This document shows, one piece after another, positions 43,456 through 52,257 of a DNA stretch of 64,000 bases. Both the position numbers and the translations under genes were made by a program. The notes under the pieces were generated by a model. It worked only from the letters and a program-made list of their open reading frames with translations, did no database searches and was not told the origin of the DNA. This DNA is from JACVRW01 sp963820315 (GTDB taxonomy: Bacteria; Actinomycetota; Thermoleophilia; Solirubrobacterales; Thermoleophilaceae), in contig CAWFZK010000034.1 of assembly GCA_963820315.1 (NCBI GenBank), forward strand, positions 1-64,000, written 5' to 3'. Numbering within the stretch: the first letter of the stretch is position 1; each line of letters opens with the position of its first letter.

Positions 43456-45105
43456 ATGATCCCGATCAACCGCACCTACGCGCCGCTCCAGGTCCTCGTG
43501 GACGAGCTCTGGCGCTGCGGCATGCGCCACGCGGTGACCTCTCCGGGCTCGCGCAACGCGCCGATCGCGCTCACGCTGGCCGCGGCGCCGGGCATCGAGG
43601 CCGTGTCGGTGATCGACGAGCGCTCGGCCGGCTTCGTCGCGCTCGGGATGGCGAAGGCGAGCGGCCGGCCGGTCGCGATCACGTGCACGTCCGGGACCGC
43701 CGCGGCGAACCTGCATCCGGCGGTGGTCGAGGCGTGGGAGGCGCGCGTGCCGTTGATCGTGCTGACGGCCGACCGCCCGCCCGAGCTGCGCGAGGTGGGC
43801 GCCGGGCAGGCGATCGATCAGATCAAGCTGTACGGCTCGAGCGTCAAGTGGTTCGTCGAGGTCGGCACGCATCCGCCGGGGCGCGACACGGCGATCCACC
43901 ACCGCGCGCTCGGCTGCCGCGCCTACTGGACGGCCGCGAGCGGGCGGCCCGGGCCGGTGCATCTGAACTTCCCGCTGCGCGAGCCGCTCGCGCCCGAGGC
44001 CGAGGACCTGCGCGCGGACGACTGGGCCGGGCGCCCGGGCGGCCGCCCGTGGACCGAGCTGCGCGAACACGCGAGCGCTCCGCACGCCGACGACGTCCAC
44101 GAGCTCGCCGAGCGGATCGCCTCCACCCCGCGCGGGGCGATCGTCTGCGGCCCCGGCGCCGAGCAGATCGCGGAGCCGGCCGCGCGGCTCGCCGCCGTGA
44201 CGGGCTGGCCCTTGCTGGCCGAGCCGACCTCCGGTGTGCGCTGCGGCGAGCACGACCGCTCGCACGTCGTCGCCCACTACGACGTGCTGCTGCGCGCCGA
44301 GGAGTTCGCGTCCGGGCACCGGCCCGAGCTCGTCCTGCGCGTCGGCGACACGCCCACCTCGAAGCCCCTGCGCAACTGGCTCGCGGGCCCAGCGCAGGTG
44401 CTGATCGACCCGCACGCGGGCTGGCACGAGCCAACGCGGCGGGCGGAGCTGATCCTCGCCTCGGCAGCGGCGCCGACCCTGGACGCGCTCGCGTCGGCAA
44501 TCGAGATGCGGAGCGCGCGACCCGATCCCGACTGGCTCGCGTCGTGGCGCTCCGCCGACGAGCTCGTGCCGGCCGCGCTCGCCGAGTCGCCCGACGACTT
44601 CGAGCCCAAGCTGATCGCCGCACTCGAGGAGGAGCTGCCCGACGAGGCGCTGGTCTGGGTCAGCTCCTCGATGCCGATCCGCGACGTCGAGGCCTACTTC
44701 CCGCAATCGGACAAGCGCCTGCGCGTGCTCTCGAACCGCGGCGCCAACGGGATCGACGGCGTCGTCTCCTCGGCGCTGGGAGCGGCGCTCGCAACGGGCC
44801 TCCCCACCTGGCTCCTGATCGGCGACATCGCCCTGCAGCACGACGCCGGCGGCCTGCTCGCGGCGCGCCGGGCCGGGGTGCCGCTCGAGATCGTCTGCAT
44901 CGACAACGGCGGCGGCGCGATCTTCGACTTCCTGCCGGTCGCCGAGCACGCCGACCCGCTGGCGTACGAGCAGCACGTCGCGACGCCCACGGTCACCGAC
45001 CTCGAGGCGCTCGCTCCAGGGATCAGGGTGCTGCGCACCGACCGCGCGACGAACGTGGCCCTCCACCGCGAGCTTGTCGAGCGCGTGGCGGAGCGGCTCG
45101 GCTAG
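43456..45105 (+). CDS. menD: SEPHCHC synthase
   Basis: This ThDP-dependent enzyme joins 2-oxoglutarate to isochorismate. It shows TSPGSRNAPIALTLA, DERSAGFVALGMAKASGRPVAITCTSGTAAANL, and the ThDP motif GDIALQHDAGGLLAARRAGVPLEIVCIDNGGGAIFDFLP. It has 549 residues, a normal length. No clear ribosome site or -10 lies in the nine bases before its ATG, so its promoter must be inside menH. The TAG stop shares CTAG with the convergent membrane-protein gene. Confidence 0.95.
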   Translation: MIPINRTYAPLQVLVDELWRCGMRHAVTSPGSRNAPIALTLAAAPGIEAVSVIDERSAGFVALGMAKASGRPVAITCTSGTAAANLHPAVVEAWEARVPLIVLTADRPPELREVGAGQAIDQIKLYGSSVKWFVEVGTHPPGRDTAIHHRALGCRAYWTAASGRPGPVHLNFPLREPLAPEAEDLRADDWAGRPGGRPWTELREHASAPHADDVHELAERIASTPRGAIVCGPGAEQIAEPAARLAAVTGWPLLAEPTSGVRCGEHDRSHVVAHYDVLLRAEEFASGHRPELVLRVGDTPTSKPLRNWLAGPAQVLIDPHAGWHEPTRRAELILASAAAPTLDALASAIEMRSARPDPDWLASWRSADELVPAALAESPDDFEPKLIAALEEELPDEALVWVSSSMPIRDVEAYFPQSDKRLRVLSNRGANGIDGVVSSALGAALATGLPTWLLIGDIALQHDAGGLLAARRAGVPLEIVCIDNGGGAIFDFLPVAEHADPLAYEQHVATPTVTDLEALAPGIRVLRTDRATNVALHRELVERVAERLG

Positions 45106-45731
45106 CCGAAGCGGTCGACCTTGCGGTGGAAGCGCTCGCCGGCCTTGCCGCCGGCGGCGGCGACCAGCAGCGTCAGGACGACGACGGCCAGGAGCGCGAT
45201 CGCGGCGCCGAGCGTCAGCGATCCCTCGTCTATCGGGATGCGCGGCAGGTTCAGCCGCTCGAGCACGTTGTAGTCCGCGCCGAAGAGCGCTCCGGCCACC
45301 GCCAGCACGACTGTGACGACCAGACCGATCCCCCAGACGGCGAGCCCCTGGCGGGCGCCGTCGAAGCGCGCCATCCGGCCGCTGACGTAGCCGCCGAAGT
45401 AGTAGGCCGCTCCCAGCACGATCAGGAGCAGCACGGCGCCGACGATGCCGATCGTCTCGGCGTTCTGCTCGGCCTCGGCGTCGCTCACGTCTCCGAGGCC
45501 GAATGCGGCGCCCATCGCGCTCAGCAGGCTCAGCAGGATCGCGGCGATGCCGACGGACACGAGCCAGCCGAAGAACGCGCAGGGCCAGTTGATGCCGCCG
45601 AACTCCTCGCGCTGGCGCGCGCGGCGCGCCTGGATCGCCTCCTCGCCGACCTCGCGCTCGCGCACGAAGCGTCCTTCACCGTCCGTCTCCGGCTCGCGCG
45701 TGAGCGGCTCCCGTGCGGTTCGTTCTTCCAT
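45102..45731 (-). CDS. YrzE/TIGR04086-type membrane protein
   Basis: This is a 209-residue protein. A charged 45-residue N-terminus precedes four membrane segments (about 50-70, 92-115, 130-150, 175-195). FGGYVSGRMARFDGARQGLAVWG between the second and third segments is the pattern of the YrzE family of unknown function. A basic FHRKVDRF tail ends it. It lies 39 bases downstream of menF, so it may be the last gene of ilvB-ilvN-menF. Confidence 0.75.
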   Translation of the reverse strand: MEERTAREPLTREPETDGEGRFVREREVGEEAIQARRARQREEFGGINWPCAFFGWLVSVGIAAILLSLLSAMGAAFGLGDVSDAEAEQNAETIGIVGAVLLLIVLGAAYYFGGYVSGRMARFDGARQGLAVWGIGLVVTVVLAVAGALFGADYNVLERLNLPRIPIDEGSLTLGAAIALLAVVVLTLLVAAAGGKAGERFHRKVDRFG

Positions 45732-45770
45732 CGTGAGGTTCGGGTGCCCGTCGCACGGGCAGCGAAACCG

Positions 45771-47223
45771 TCAGGACAGCAGCGGCAGCAGCGCCTCGAG
45801 CTTGACCTCGGTCTCGGCGAGCTCCTCGGAAGGCACCGAGTCGCGCACGATCCCGCAGCCCGCGTAGAGATGCGCCACGGACCCGCGCAGGAGCGCGCAG
45901 CGGAGCGCCACGCAGAACTCGCCGTCCTCGGCGAGATCGGTCCAGCCGACCGCGCCGGCGTACCAGCCGCGGTCGAAGCCCTCGAGCGCCGGGATGATCG
46001 GCAGCGCGCGCTCGCGCGGCTCGCCGCCCACCGCCGGTGTCGGCAGGAGCCGCCCGGCGAGCTCCACGGCCGGCACCGGCTCCGCCAGCTGGGCGCGGAT
46101 CGCGGTCGCGAGGTGCTGGACGTTGTGCACCTTGACGAGCACCGGTTCCTCGGAGGCAGCCACCCACAGGCTCACCGGGTCGAGCGTGCGCTCGATGCGG
46201 CGCTCGACGATCAGCTGCTCCTCGCGGTTCTTGGGGCTGTGCAGGAGCTGCTCGCCCAGGTGGTCGTCGACCGCCGGGTCGGCGCTTCGCCGCGTCGTGC
46301 CGGCGAGCGCGACGGTCTGGGCGCGCTGGCCGTCGCGGCGGACGAGCAGCTCGGGGCTGGCGCCGACGAACGCGAGCTCCGGCGTGCCGACGCACCAGCA
46401 GTAGCAGGCGGGGAAGACCTCGCGCAGGGCGCCGAAGACGGGCCCCGGGTCGTGGGGCGACGCCGCGTGCGCGCGCACCTCACGGGCCAGCACGACCTTC
46501 TCGAGCTCGCCGGCGCGGATCCGCTCGACGGCGCGCTCGACGGCGTGCTCGTAGTGCGAGGGCGGCGCGGCGCTGGCCACGCGCGTGCGCTCGACGGGGT
46601 CCGGATCCAGGAGGGGCATCGACACCGCGTGCAGCTCCCCGAGCCGCGCGAGCGCCCGCTCCACGACGTCTCCGGGGTCGTCGTCGGCGAAGACCCGCGC
46701 ACAGAGCGTCATCCGCGCCGCGCCGTCCTGGCGCGCGAGCGCGATCTCCGGCAGCACGAGCGTCGCCGGCTCGAGCGACGCCCACTCCGGCGAGCGCCCG
46801 CCGTCGTCGGCGAAGGCAAAGCCACCGACGAATACCGGCCCCGCGGCGGGCGGCCGGCTCGGATCGTCCGCCGGGTCGTCGCCCACGACACGCCTGCCGA
46901 GCTCCCGCGCCCGGGCCGCCGCCTGCGTGAAGCGGCCCGCTCCGGTCGCCTCGATGACGGTGGCCTCGCCGAGCGTGGCGAGCGCGAAGCCGCCCCGCTC
47001 GGGCTGCTCGAGACACGCGAAGCGATCGTCCGGCCGCCGGGCGCCCAGCACCGCCGCGCTCAGGTCGAGCTCGGCGGGGATCTCAACGGTCGAGCGCGGC
47101 GAAGCGCGGCGCGACCCCGCGCCGCGAGGCCGCGATGGCCGACGTGACCCTCGACTCGAACAGGTCGAGCTCGTGCGGCGACAGCCCGAATGGGCTCTCC
47201 GCGAGTTGAACGCTCGGCGCCAC
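45771..47223 (-). CDS. menF: Isochorismate synthase (one-base frameshift near the N-terminus)
   Basis: This chorismate-utilising enzyme provides isochorismate for menaquinone. The C-terminal domain shows ELEKVVLAREVRAHA, FVGASPELLVRRDG, TVALAGTTRRSADPAVDDHL, KVHNVQHLATAIRAQL, PTPAVGG and WYAGAVGWTDLAEDGEFCVALRCALL. The N-terminus is split. A GTG at 47223 starts a frame ending in FAAL then a stop, while the main frame opens with TVEIPAELDL without a start codon. Deleting one base near 47091 joins them into a normal 483-residue protein. The gene follows ilvN by 20 bases. Confidence 0.9.
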
Positions 47224-47242
47224 GACCGAGATGATGACGGCT

Positions 47243-47803
47243 CTACGTCGCGCTTCTGCCGCGCGCCACCGCGATCTCGCCCGTCCGCACCAGCTCGATC
47301 AGGCCAAATGGGCGGACCATCTCCTCGAACGCCTCGATCTTGTCCTGGCTGCCGGTGACCTCGACGGTCACGCTGCGCTTCGACACATCGACCACGTCGC
47401 CGCGGAAGATCTCCGCGAACTGCATCACCTGGGCGCGCGCGTCGCCGTCCTGGCACGAGATCTTGAACAGCGCCAGCTCGCGGGCGACGGTCTCGCCCGG
47501 CTGCAGGTCGCGGATCTTGATCACGTTGACGAGCTTGTGGAGCTGCTTGGTGACCTGGTCGATCGAGTGCGATGCCCCGTCGAGCGTGAGCGTGATGCGC
47601 GACATCGAGGTGTCGTCCGTTGCTCCCACGGCCAGCGAGTCGATGTTGAAGCCGCGCCGCGCGAACAGGCCGGCGATCCGGGCGAGCACGCCCGGCTTGT
47701 TCTCGACGAGGATCGACAGGACGTGCTTGCGGCCCGTGCGGATGCCGCCGCTCGCCTCCAGGTCCTCGAGGTTGAGGATCTCCTTGGTTCCGGGTTCACC
47801 CAT
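47243..47803 (-). CDS. ilvN: Acetolactate synthase, small (regulatory) subunit
   Basis: This ACT-domain regulatory partner of IlvB confers valine feedback inhibition. HVLSILVENKPGVLARIAGLFARRGFNIDSLAVG (about residues 27-60) is the signature ACT segment, followed by a second ACT-like C-terminal domain (RSVTVEVTGSQDKIEAFEEMVRPFGLIELVRTG). The 186-residue length matches other IlvN/IlvH proteins. It starts three bases after the ilvB stop and precedes menF. Confidence 0.96.
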   Translation of the reverse strand: MGEPGTKEILNLEDLEASGGIRTGRKHVLSILVENKPGVLARIAGLFARRGFNIDSLAVGATDDTSMSRITLTLDGASHSIDQVTKQLHKLVNVIKIRDLQPGETVARELALFKISCQDGDARAQVMQFAEIFRGDVVDVSKRSVTVEVTGSQDKIEAFEEMVRPFGLIELVRTGEIAVARGRSAT

Positions 47804-47806
47804 CGC

Positions 47807-49483
47807 TCAGCCCACCATGTCCCGCGCGGCCTGACCGGCGGGGATCATCGGATAGCAGTTCTCCTCCTGCGTCACGCGCACGTCCACGAGCACCGGGCCG
47901 TCCTCGGCGAGCGCGTCCTTGAAGGCGCCGACAAGCTCGCCCTTGTCGTCCACGCGCATGCCCTTGGCGCCGAACGCCTCGGCCAGCTTGACCCAGTCGG
48001 GGCTCGAGCCCATCTTCACCGACGAGTAGCGGCCGTCCCAGAACAGCTCCTGCCACTGGCGGACCATGCCCAGGTAGCCGTTGTTCATCAGGAAGACCTT
48101 GACCGGGATGTTCTCGTCGACGCAGGTCGCGAGCTCCTGGACGGTCATGATCAGCGAGCCGTCGCCGGCGAGGCAGACGACGTCCTGGTCGGGCTGTGCG
48201 ACCTTCGCGCCGAGCGCCGAGGGCAGCCCGAAGCCCATCGTGCCGAGCCCGCCCGAGTTGATCCACTGGCGCGGGCGCGTGAAGCCGTAGTACTGAGCGG
48301 CCCACATCTGGTGCTGGCCGACGTCGGAGGTGACGATCGCCTGGCCGTCCGTGGCCTCGAACATGGCCTGGACCATGTACTGGGGCTTGATCTCGGCGTC
48401 GATCGAGTCCTCGTAGCCGAGCGGGTGCTTCTCCTGCCAGCCGCGGATGCGCGCGACCCAGCCCTCGAGCCGGGCGCCGTCGGCGCCCAGGGCGCGGTAC
48501 TCGGCCGTGAGCTTCGGGAGGATGTTCTTCGCGTCGCCGACGATCGGGATGTGCGCCGGCACGTTCTTCGAGATCTCGGCCGGGTCGACGTCGATGTGGA
48601 TGAACTTCGCGCGCGGCGCGAACTCCGACAGCTTGCCGGTCACACGGTCGTCGAAGCGGGCGCCGATCGCGACGATCAGGTCGGCCTCGTCCATCGCGTA
48701 GTTCGCCGTGCGGGTGCCGTGCATGCCGAGCATCCCGAGCCACTGCTCGCTGTCTGCCGGGAACGCGCCGAGGCCCATCAGCGTGCAGGTGACCGGGAAG
48801 GCGTCCGAGAGGCAGAGCTCGCGGAACTCCTTGGCGGCGCCGGCGTTGACGATTCCGCCGCCGCCGTAGATCACCGGCCGGCGCGAGTTGGCGAGCGCCT
48901 TGGCGGCGAGCCGGATCTGCTTGGCGTTGCCCTCGGTGGTCGGCTGGTAGCCGGGCAGGTGGACCTTCGTGACCGGCTCGTACGGGATGTCGGCCCGCGA
49001 GAGGTCCTGCGGCACGTCCACGAGCACCGGCCCGGGGCGCCCCGTGCGCGCGATGTGGAAGGCCTCGTGGATCGCCTGCGGGATCTCGCGCGGATCCTGG
49101 ATCAGGATCGAGTGCTTGACGATCGGCATCGTGATGCCGGAGATGTCGGCCTCCTGGAAGCCGTCCGTCCCAATCAGCTCCGTGCGCACCTGACCGGTGA
49201 GGAACACGGTCGGCACGCTGTCCATGACGGCGTCGGCGATGCAGGTGACCAGGTTCGTGGCGCCGGGGCCGCTCGTCGCGAGCGCGACGCCCACCCTGCC
49301 GGACGCCTTCGCGTACCCCTCCGCGGCGTGGCCGGCGCCCTGCTCGTGACGGCACTGGACGTGGCGGATGCCGGCGTCGTACAGCGCGTCGTAGGTCGGC
49401 AGGTTCGCGCCCCCGGGGATGCCGAATACGTTGTCGACGCCCTCGGCCTTGAGGCACTCCATGATGGCGTCGACGGCTCGCAT
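47807..49483 (-). CDS. ilvB: Acetolactate synthase, large subunit
   Basis: This ThDP/FAD enzyme makes acetolactate or acetohydroxybutyrate, the first common step of branched-chain synthesis. It has FGIPGGANLP, the catalytic glutamate in RHEQGAGHAAEGYA (about residue 47), ATSGPGATNLVT, IGARFDDRVTGK, and the ThDP motif GDGSLIMTVQELATCVDENIPVKVFLMNNGYLGMVRQWQ. It has 558 residues. AAGGAG lies about ten bases before the ATG. A TACACT -10 with CTGAGC 16 bases further upstream and a hairpin in the leader precede it. Confidence 0.97.
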   Translation of the reverse strand: MRAVDAIMECLKAEGVDNVFGIPGGANLPTYDALYDAGIRHVQCRHEQGAGHAAEGYAKASGRVGVALATSGPGATNLVTCIADAVMDSVPTVFLTGQVRTELIGTDGFQEADISGITMPIVKHSILIQDPREIPQAIHEAFHIARTGRPGPVLVDVPQDLSRADIPYEPVTKVHLPGYQPTTEGNAKQIRLAAKALANSRRPVIYGGGGIVNAGAAKEFRELCLSDAFPVTCTLMGLGAFPADSEQWLGMLGMHGTRTANYAMDEADLIVAIGARFDDRVTGKLSEFAPRAKFIHIDVDPAEISKNVPAHIPIVGDAKNILPKLTAEYRALGADGARLEGWVARIRGWQEKHPLGYEDSIDAEIKPQYMVQAMFEATDGQAIVTSDVGQHQMWAAQYYGFTRPRQWINSGGLGTMGFGLPSALGAKVAQPDQDVVCLAGDGSLIMTVQELATCVDENIPVKVFLMNNGYLGMVRQWQELFWDGRYSSVKMGSSPDWVKLAEAFGAKGMRVDDKGELVGAFKDALAEDGPVLVDVRVTQEENCYPMIPAGQAARDMVG

Positions 49484-49516
49484 GGCGGGTCCTGCTCCTT
49501 CCGGATGGCTGTGGGG

Positions 49517-49567
49517 CTGGCCGGGCGGCCAGGGAGGCCAGTGTAACAGTGCGTTTTCCGCGCTCAG
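49517..49567 (-). promoter_or_regulatory. ilvB promoter and leader hairpin
   Basis: On the minus strand CTGAGC (49567-49562), a 16-base spacer and TACACT (49545-49540) form a candidate promoter. The leader then holds a 6-pair stem CTGGCC-GCCC-GGCCAG (49532-49517). No leader peptide with valine or leucine codons is present. Confidence 0.4.
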
Positions 49568-49842
49568 ACGGGGTTTCCTGCGGGCTCGGCGAGCTCATCG
49601 GGATAGTCGAGATCCCTGCCGCAGCGCTTGCAGACCTGGTCGCTCACCGGCAGCTCGAAGCCGCACTCAGGGCAGCGGCGGCGCGGCTCGCGCCGCTCGT
49701 CGCGCATCAGGAGCACGGCGAAGATGCCGATTCCCGGCAGCGCCGTCCCCACCAGGAACCAGATGAGGATCGACCCACCCTTCAGCCGCGCGATGGCGGC
49801 CGTGGCGACGCCGAAGGCTAGGGCGATGAAGATGAACTCCAC
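49564..49842 (-). CDS. Small membrane protein with C-terminal zinc ribbon
   Basis: This is a 92-residue protein. Two hydrophobic segments (about residues 3-18 and 25-45) are followed by a basic linker and a zinc ribbon, CPECG...CKRCG (about 57-75). The acidic tail is LDYPDELAEPAG. Such membrane zinc-ribbon proteins are common and of unknown function. It is the last gene of a chain of small membrane proteins, 13 bases after the previous one. Confidence 0.75.
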   Translation of the reverse strand: MEFIFIALAFGVATAAIARLKGGSILIWFLVGTALPGIGIFAVLLMRDERREPRRRCPECGFELPVSDQVCKRCGRDLDYPDELAEPAGNPV

Positions 49843-49855
49843 GGCCCGGTGGCGC

Positions 49856-50026
49856 TCAGAGCACGCGCAGCGCCCAGATGACGGCGATCACGGCGACTAT
49901 TGCGACCACGATCCACGCGACCGCTGCGACGAAGCCGAGTACCAGCTTGAACAGGATGTACGCGGCAACGACGAGCACCACCACCGCCAGGGCCTTGCGG
50001 GCGATGTCAGAGACTGCTTCTCCCAT
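49856..50026 (-). CDS. 56-residue membrane protein
   Basis: This short gene starts at the ATG at 50026. It encodes MGEAVSDIARKALAVVVLVV followed by a second, almost entirely Val/Ala/Ile segment ending IWALRVL. Two transmembrane helices fill the protein. The third codon positions are GC-rich as in neighbouring genes. Its function is unknown. It lies 19 bases after the 58-residue gene and 13 bases before the zinc-ribbon gene. Confidence 0.6.
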   Translation of the reverse strand: MGEAVSDIARKALAVVVLVVAAYILFKLVLGFVAAVAWIVVAIVAVIAVIWALRVL

Positions 50027-50045
50027 ACCACCCAGTTTGGCAGAC

Positions 50046-50222
50046 CTATGACGCGCGCCGGCTGCGTTCGTCGAGCCACGGGATGAGCGCCCGAACGATG
50101 AGGAAGACGGCCGCGAACAGGACGGCCAGGCCGAGCGCGAACCAGACCCAGCGCTCGAGCGCCCACTCGCCCACGTCCTTGACGTCGTCCCAGCCCGCGA
50201 GCGCCCAGGTGCCCGCGATCAC
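50046..50222 (-). CDS. 58-residue membrane protein
   Basis: This protein has an amphipathic N-terminus (GTWALAGWDDVKDVGEWALERW), one membrane helix (VWFALGLAVLFAAVFLIVRALIP) and a basic end (DERSRRAS). I choose the GTG at 50222 because it overlaps the stop of the upstream 30-residue frame as GTGA, the coupling used throughout the window. A GTG at 50240 would add six residues. The function is unknown. Confidence 0.6.
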   Translation of the reverse strand: MIAGTWALAGWDDVKDVGEWALERWVWFALGLAVLFAAVFLIVRALIPWLDERSRRAS

Positions 50223-50311
50223 GCGCGCGCGACCCGCCACACCACCAGCGCTGCGACCACGCCGGCGGCCGCCGACTTGTGCCGGTTGAGCCAGGCGAGC
50301 AGCCGGCTCAA
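50219..50311 (-). CDS. 30-residue membrane microprotein
   Basis: A TTG at 50311 overlaps the GNAT-like stop as TTGA and opens a 30-codon frame. The frame contains SRLLAWLNRHKSAAAGVV followed by AALVVWRVARA. Its stop overlaps the next GTG (GTGA). Position between two coupled overlaps and a single hydrophobic helix support it; length alone would not. Confidence 0.45.
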   Translation of the reverse strand: MSRLLAWLNRHKSAAAGVVAALVVWRVARA

Positions 50312-51255
50312 AGGAGCCGCGCGGGCCGCGTCGGCAGATAGCGGTCGAGTCCCGGCAGCGGTACCGAGGACATCACCCAGGCGGGCCAGTAGACCCTGAA
50401 GCCGAGCCGCCGAAGCCGGTCGAGCAGCCACCACGAGCTGGTCGTGCAGAAGACCCCGAACGTCTCAGGCTCCTGCATCTTGGCGATCCGGTCGAGCGCG
50501 GCGAGGACCACCGGCACCAGGTCCTCGGCGGTCTCGGCGACCGCCGGACCGATGTCGCCCTCGGCGCTCACCCAGCAGAGCGCCCTGGTGTCGCCGGAGC
50601 GCTGGTCGAAGTAGGCAAGGCAGGTTCTCGTCCGTCCGAAGAAGTCCTGCAGGAGCGGGCGCTCGTGGCCGATCGCCTCCGGCTCGAGGCGCTGCCACTC
50701 GGTTATCGCGCGATCCGTCGTGAGCGCGTGCACCGCGGGGGCGGCCGCATCGACCTCGTGGGCGCGCGCCTCGAGGTACTGCTCGACGCGGTGGCGCATG
50801 TGCCAGTGGCCGGTGACCGGCATGACGCCGAACTCGGTGTAGAGGGTGAGGTCGACGGGCGTTCCGAGCGTCACCACCACGCGCCCCAGCTCCGGCGAAG
50901 GCGAGTTCGGCCAGATGTGTTCCAGCAGGGAGCGGCCGATGCCCCGCCCGGCGTGCGAGGGCGAGACCCACAGCTCGGTCAGCTCGTCCATGACGCCGAA
51001 GCGCGAGGAGCTCGAGTAGCCGACCATGTCGCCGTCGTCCTCGCAGATCCAGAACGAGCCGTCCGGCTGCGCGGCGACGAACTCGATGAAGGGCCGGGCG
51101 CGCTCCCACTCCTCGCGGATCGCGTCGTGGCCGCGTCCCTCGTCGGGACCGAGCAGCCCGCGGGTGCGGCGTGAGGCGTCCCAAGCCGACTCCCCCAGTT
51201 CGAATGCTCCCCGCAGGTCGGCCGGCCCGCCCTCGCGGAAGCTGAGCTCGGTCAC
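50308..51255 (-). CDS. GNAT-family acetyltransferase-like protein
   Basis: This is a 315-residue protein. The first half is a GNAT domain: FWICEDDGDMVGYSSSSRFGVMDELTELWVSPSHAGRGIGRSLLEH is the acetyl-CoA binding core (GRGIG near residue 120). The second half (about 190-315) looks like a second, degenerate GNAT repeat ending FGVFCTTSSWWLLDRLRRLGFRVYWP, so it may be a two-domain GNAT. The substrate is unknown. The start is a GTG at 51255, 11 bases after the membrane-protein stop, with TAGCCT eight bases upstream. Confidence 0.8.
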   Translation of the reverse strand: MTELSFREGGPADLRGAFELGESAWDASRRTRGLLGPDEGRGHDAIREEWERARPFIEFVAAQPDGSFWICEDDGDMVGYSSSSRFGVMDELTELWVSPSHAGRGIGRSLLEHIWPNSPSPELGRVVVTLGTPVDLTLYTEFGVMPVTGHWHMRHRVEQYLEARAHEVDAAAPAVHALTTDRAITEWQRLEPEAIGHERPLLQDFFGRTRTCLAYFDQRSGDTRALCWVSAEGDIGPAVAETAEDLVPVVLAALDRIAKMQEPETFGVFCTTSSWWLLDRLRRLGFRVYWPAWVMSSVPLPGLDRYLPTRPARLL

Positions 51256-51266
51256 TCGGCCCGAGG

Positions 51267-51941
51267 CTAACGCGCCGAGCGCTGGGCTGCCTTCAGGGCG
51301 GGCCGCATCGCCGCCGGCATGCGCCGGCGCACCCGCCAGGGGGCGCCCGCGAAGGCGTGATTGGCGACGGTCGCGAAGCCCTCCTCGTCGACGCGCAACG
51401 CCAGCAACAGGTGCGCCACGCGGTCGGAGGGCGGCAACTCGGGCTCCGTGGTGCGGACGCAGAAGCAGTGGACGCGCGAGCCGCCCGGCGTCACGAGCAG
51501 GGCGCCCGCCTCGCCGACGAGCCAGGTGCCGAGCGCGCCGCGCTCGAGCGCCAGCCCGGTGGTGCGCTGGAGGTCGCGTTCGTCGTGACCGAGCAGGTCG
51601 CCGAGCAGCCCCTGCGCCACCGGCTCCGCGGCCTCGTTGCGCGGCCCCTTCGGCCGGACCACGCTCGCGCCCCTGAATGCGTACAGCTCGGGGATGATCC
51701 AGGCGTGCGCGATCGCCGCCAGGGCGACCGGCGCCGAGAGCGGCTCCAGCCACAGCATGCCCGCGCCCGCAACCAGGAACGGCACGGTGTACAGCAGCGT
51801 CCAGCCATGCCAGATCCGCCCCCAGCGGCGCAGCCAGCGCGCGTCGGTGCGCTGGCGCCAGGGGACCGACGCCAGCTCGGGGAGGGCTTGTGCCGTGCGT
51901 AAGCCGCCGGCTCGGCCGGCGGCGCGCGTCCCCGTGTCCAT
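51267..51941 (-). CDS. Membrane protein of unknown function
   Basis: This is a 224-residue protein. After a polar N-terminus, two hydrophobic helices (about residues 48-66 and 72-90) precede a cytoplasmic part with GALLVTPGGSRVHCFCVRT and DRVAHLLLALRVDEEGFATVANHAFAGAPWRVRRRMP. The latter looks like a conserved actinobacterial domain without known function. The ATG shares a base with the stop of the 74-residue gene (TGATG). Confidence 0.65.
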   Translation of the reverse strand: MDTGTRAAGRAGGLRTAQALPELASVPWRQRTDARWLRRWGRIWHGWTLLYTVPFLVAGAGMLWLEPLSAPVALAAIAHAWIIPELYAFRGASVVRPKGPRNEAAEPVAQGLLGDLLGHDERDLQRTTGLALERGALGTWLVGEAGALLVTPGGSRVHCFCVRTTEPELPPSDRVAHLLLALRVDEEGFATVANHAFAGAPWRVRRRMPAAMRPALKAAQRSAR

Positions 51942-52165
51942 CAACCGCCGGCGATCGGGCGGCGCATGATCACCAGGTCCGCGGCGCGCGGCAGCTCGCG
52001 GACGTGGGTCGCCTTGCCGGGGCCGTCCGGCACCGTCCCGATGTAGCCAAGCCCCTGCTGCTCCTGAAACTCGGTCACGGCGGCCTCGAAGGCCGCGTCG
52101 TCGACCGCGGTCCACTCGGCGAGCGTCGTGTGCCCAGTGCCGTCCATACGGATCAGTCGCGCCAT
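51941..52165 (-). CDS. 74-residue protein of unknown function
   Basis: This small protein begins MARLIRMDGTGHTTLAEWTAVDDAAFEAAV and ends with RAADLVIMRRPIAGG. The first 25 residues (a beta-hairpin with HTT and EW) and the pattern VTEFQEQQGLGYIGTVPDG suggest a small ligand-binding or regulatory domain. A GGAG ribosome site is present upstream. It leads the minus-strand operon divergent from the BTAD-STAND gene. Confidence 0.65.
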   Translation of the reverse strand: MARLIRMDGTGHTTLAEWTAVDDAAFEAAVTEFQEQQGLGYIGTVPDGPGKATHVRELPRAADLVIMRRPIAGG

Positions 52166-52220
52166 CTCGATCTCCTCTCTGAAGCCGTGCGACGCATGGT
52201 ACGCCGCGTCGTCTGTTGAC

Positions 52221-52249
52221 TTGCCCAGCCGGCCGGCCGCCCCTACGGT
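52221..52249 (+). promoter_or_regulatory. Promoter of the BTAD-STAND-WD40 gene
   Basis: TTGCCC (52221-52226), a 17-base spacer and TACGGT (52244-52249) precede the TTG start at 52258 by eight bases, again predicting a leaderless or very short leader. A TTGACT at 52216 is a better -35 by sequence but is 22 bases from the -10. Confidence 0.45.
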
Positions 52250-52257
52250 GGTGATGT

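Noticed and set aside
47090..47223. Separate small gene of about 44 codons before menF
   Set aside because: Its sequence is the missing N-terminus of isochorismate synthase; one extra base near 47091 explains the split better.
50219..50434. A 71-codon frame covering the 30-residue microprotein
   Set aside because: The extra N-terminal part lies inside the GNAT-like gene; the TTGA overlap at 50311 is the more likely start.
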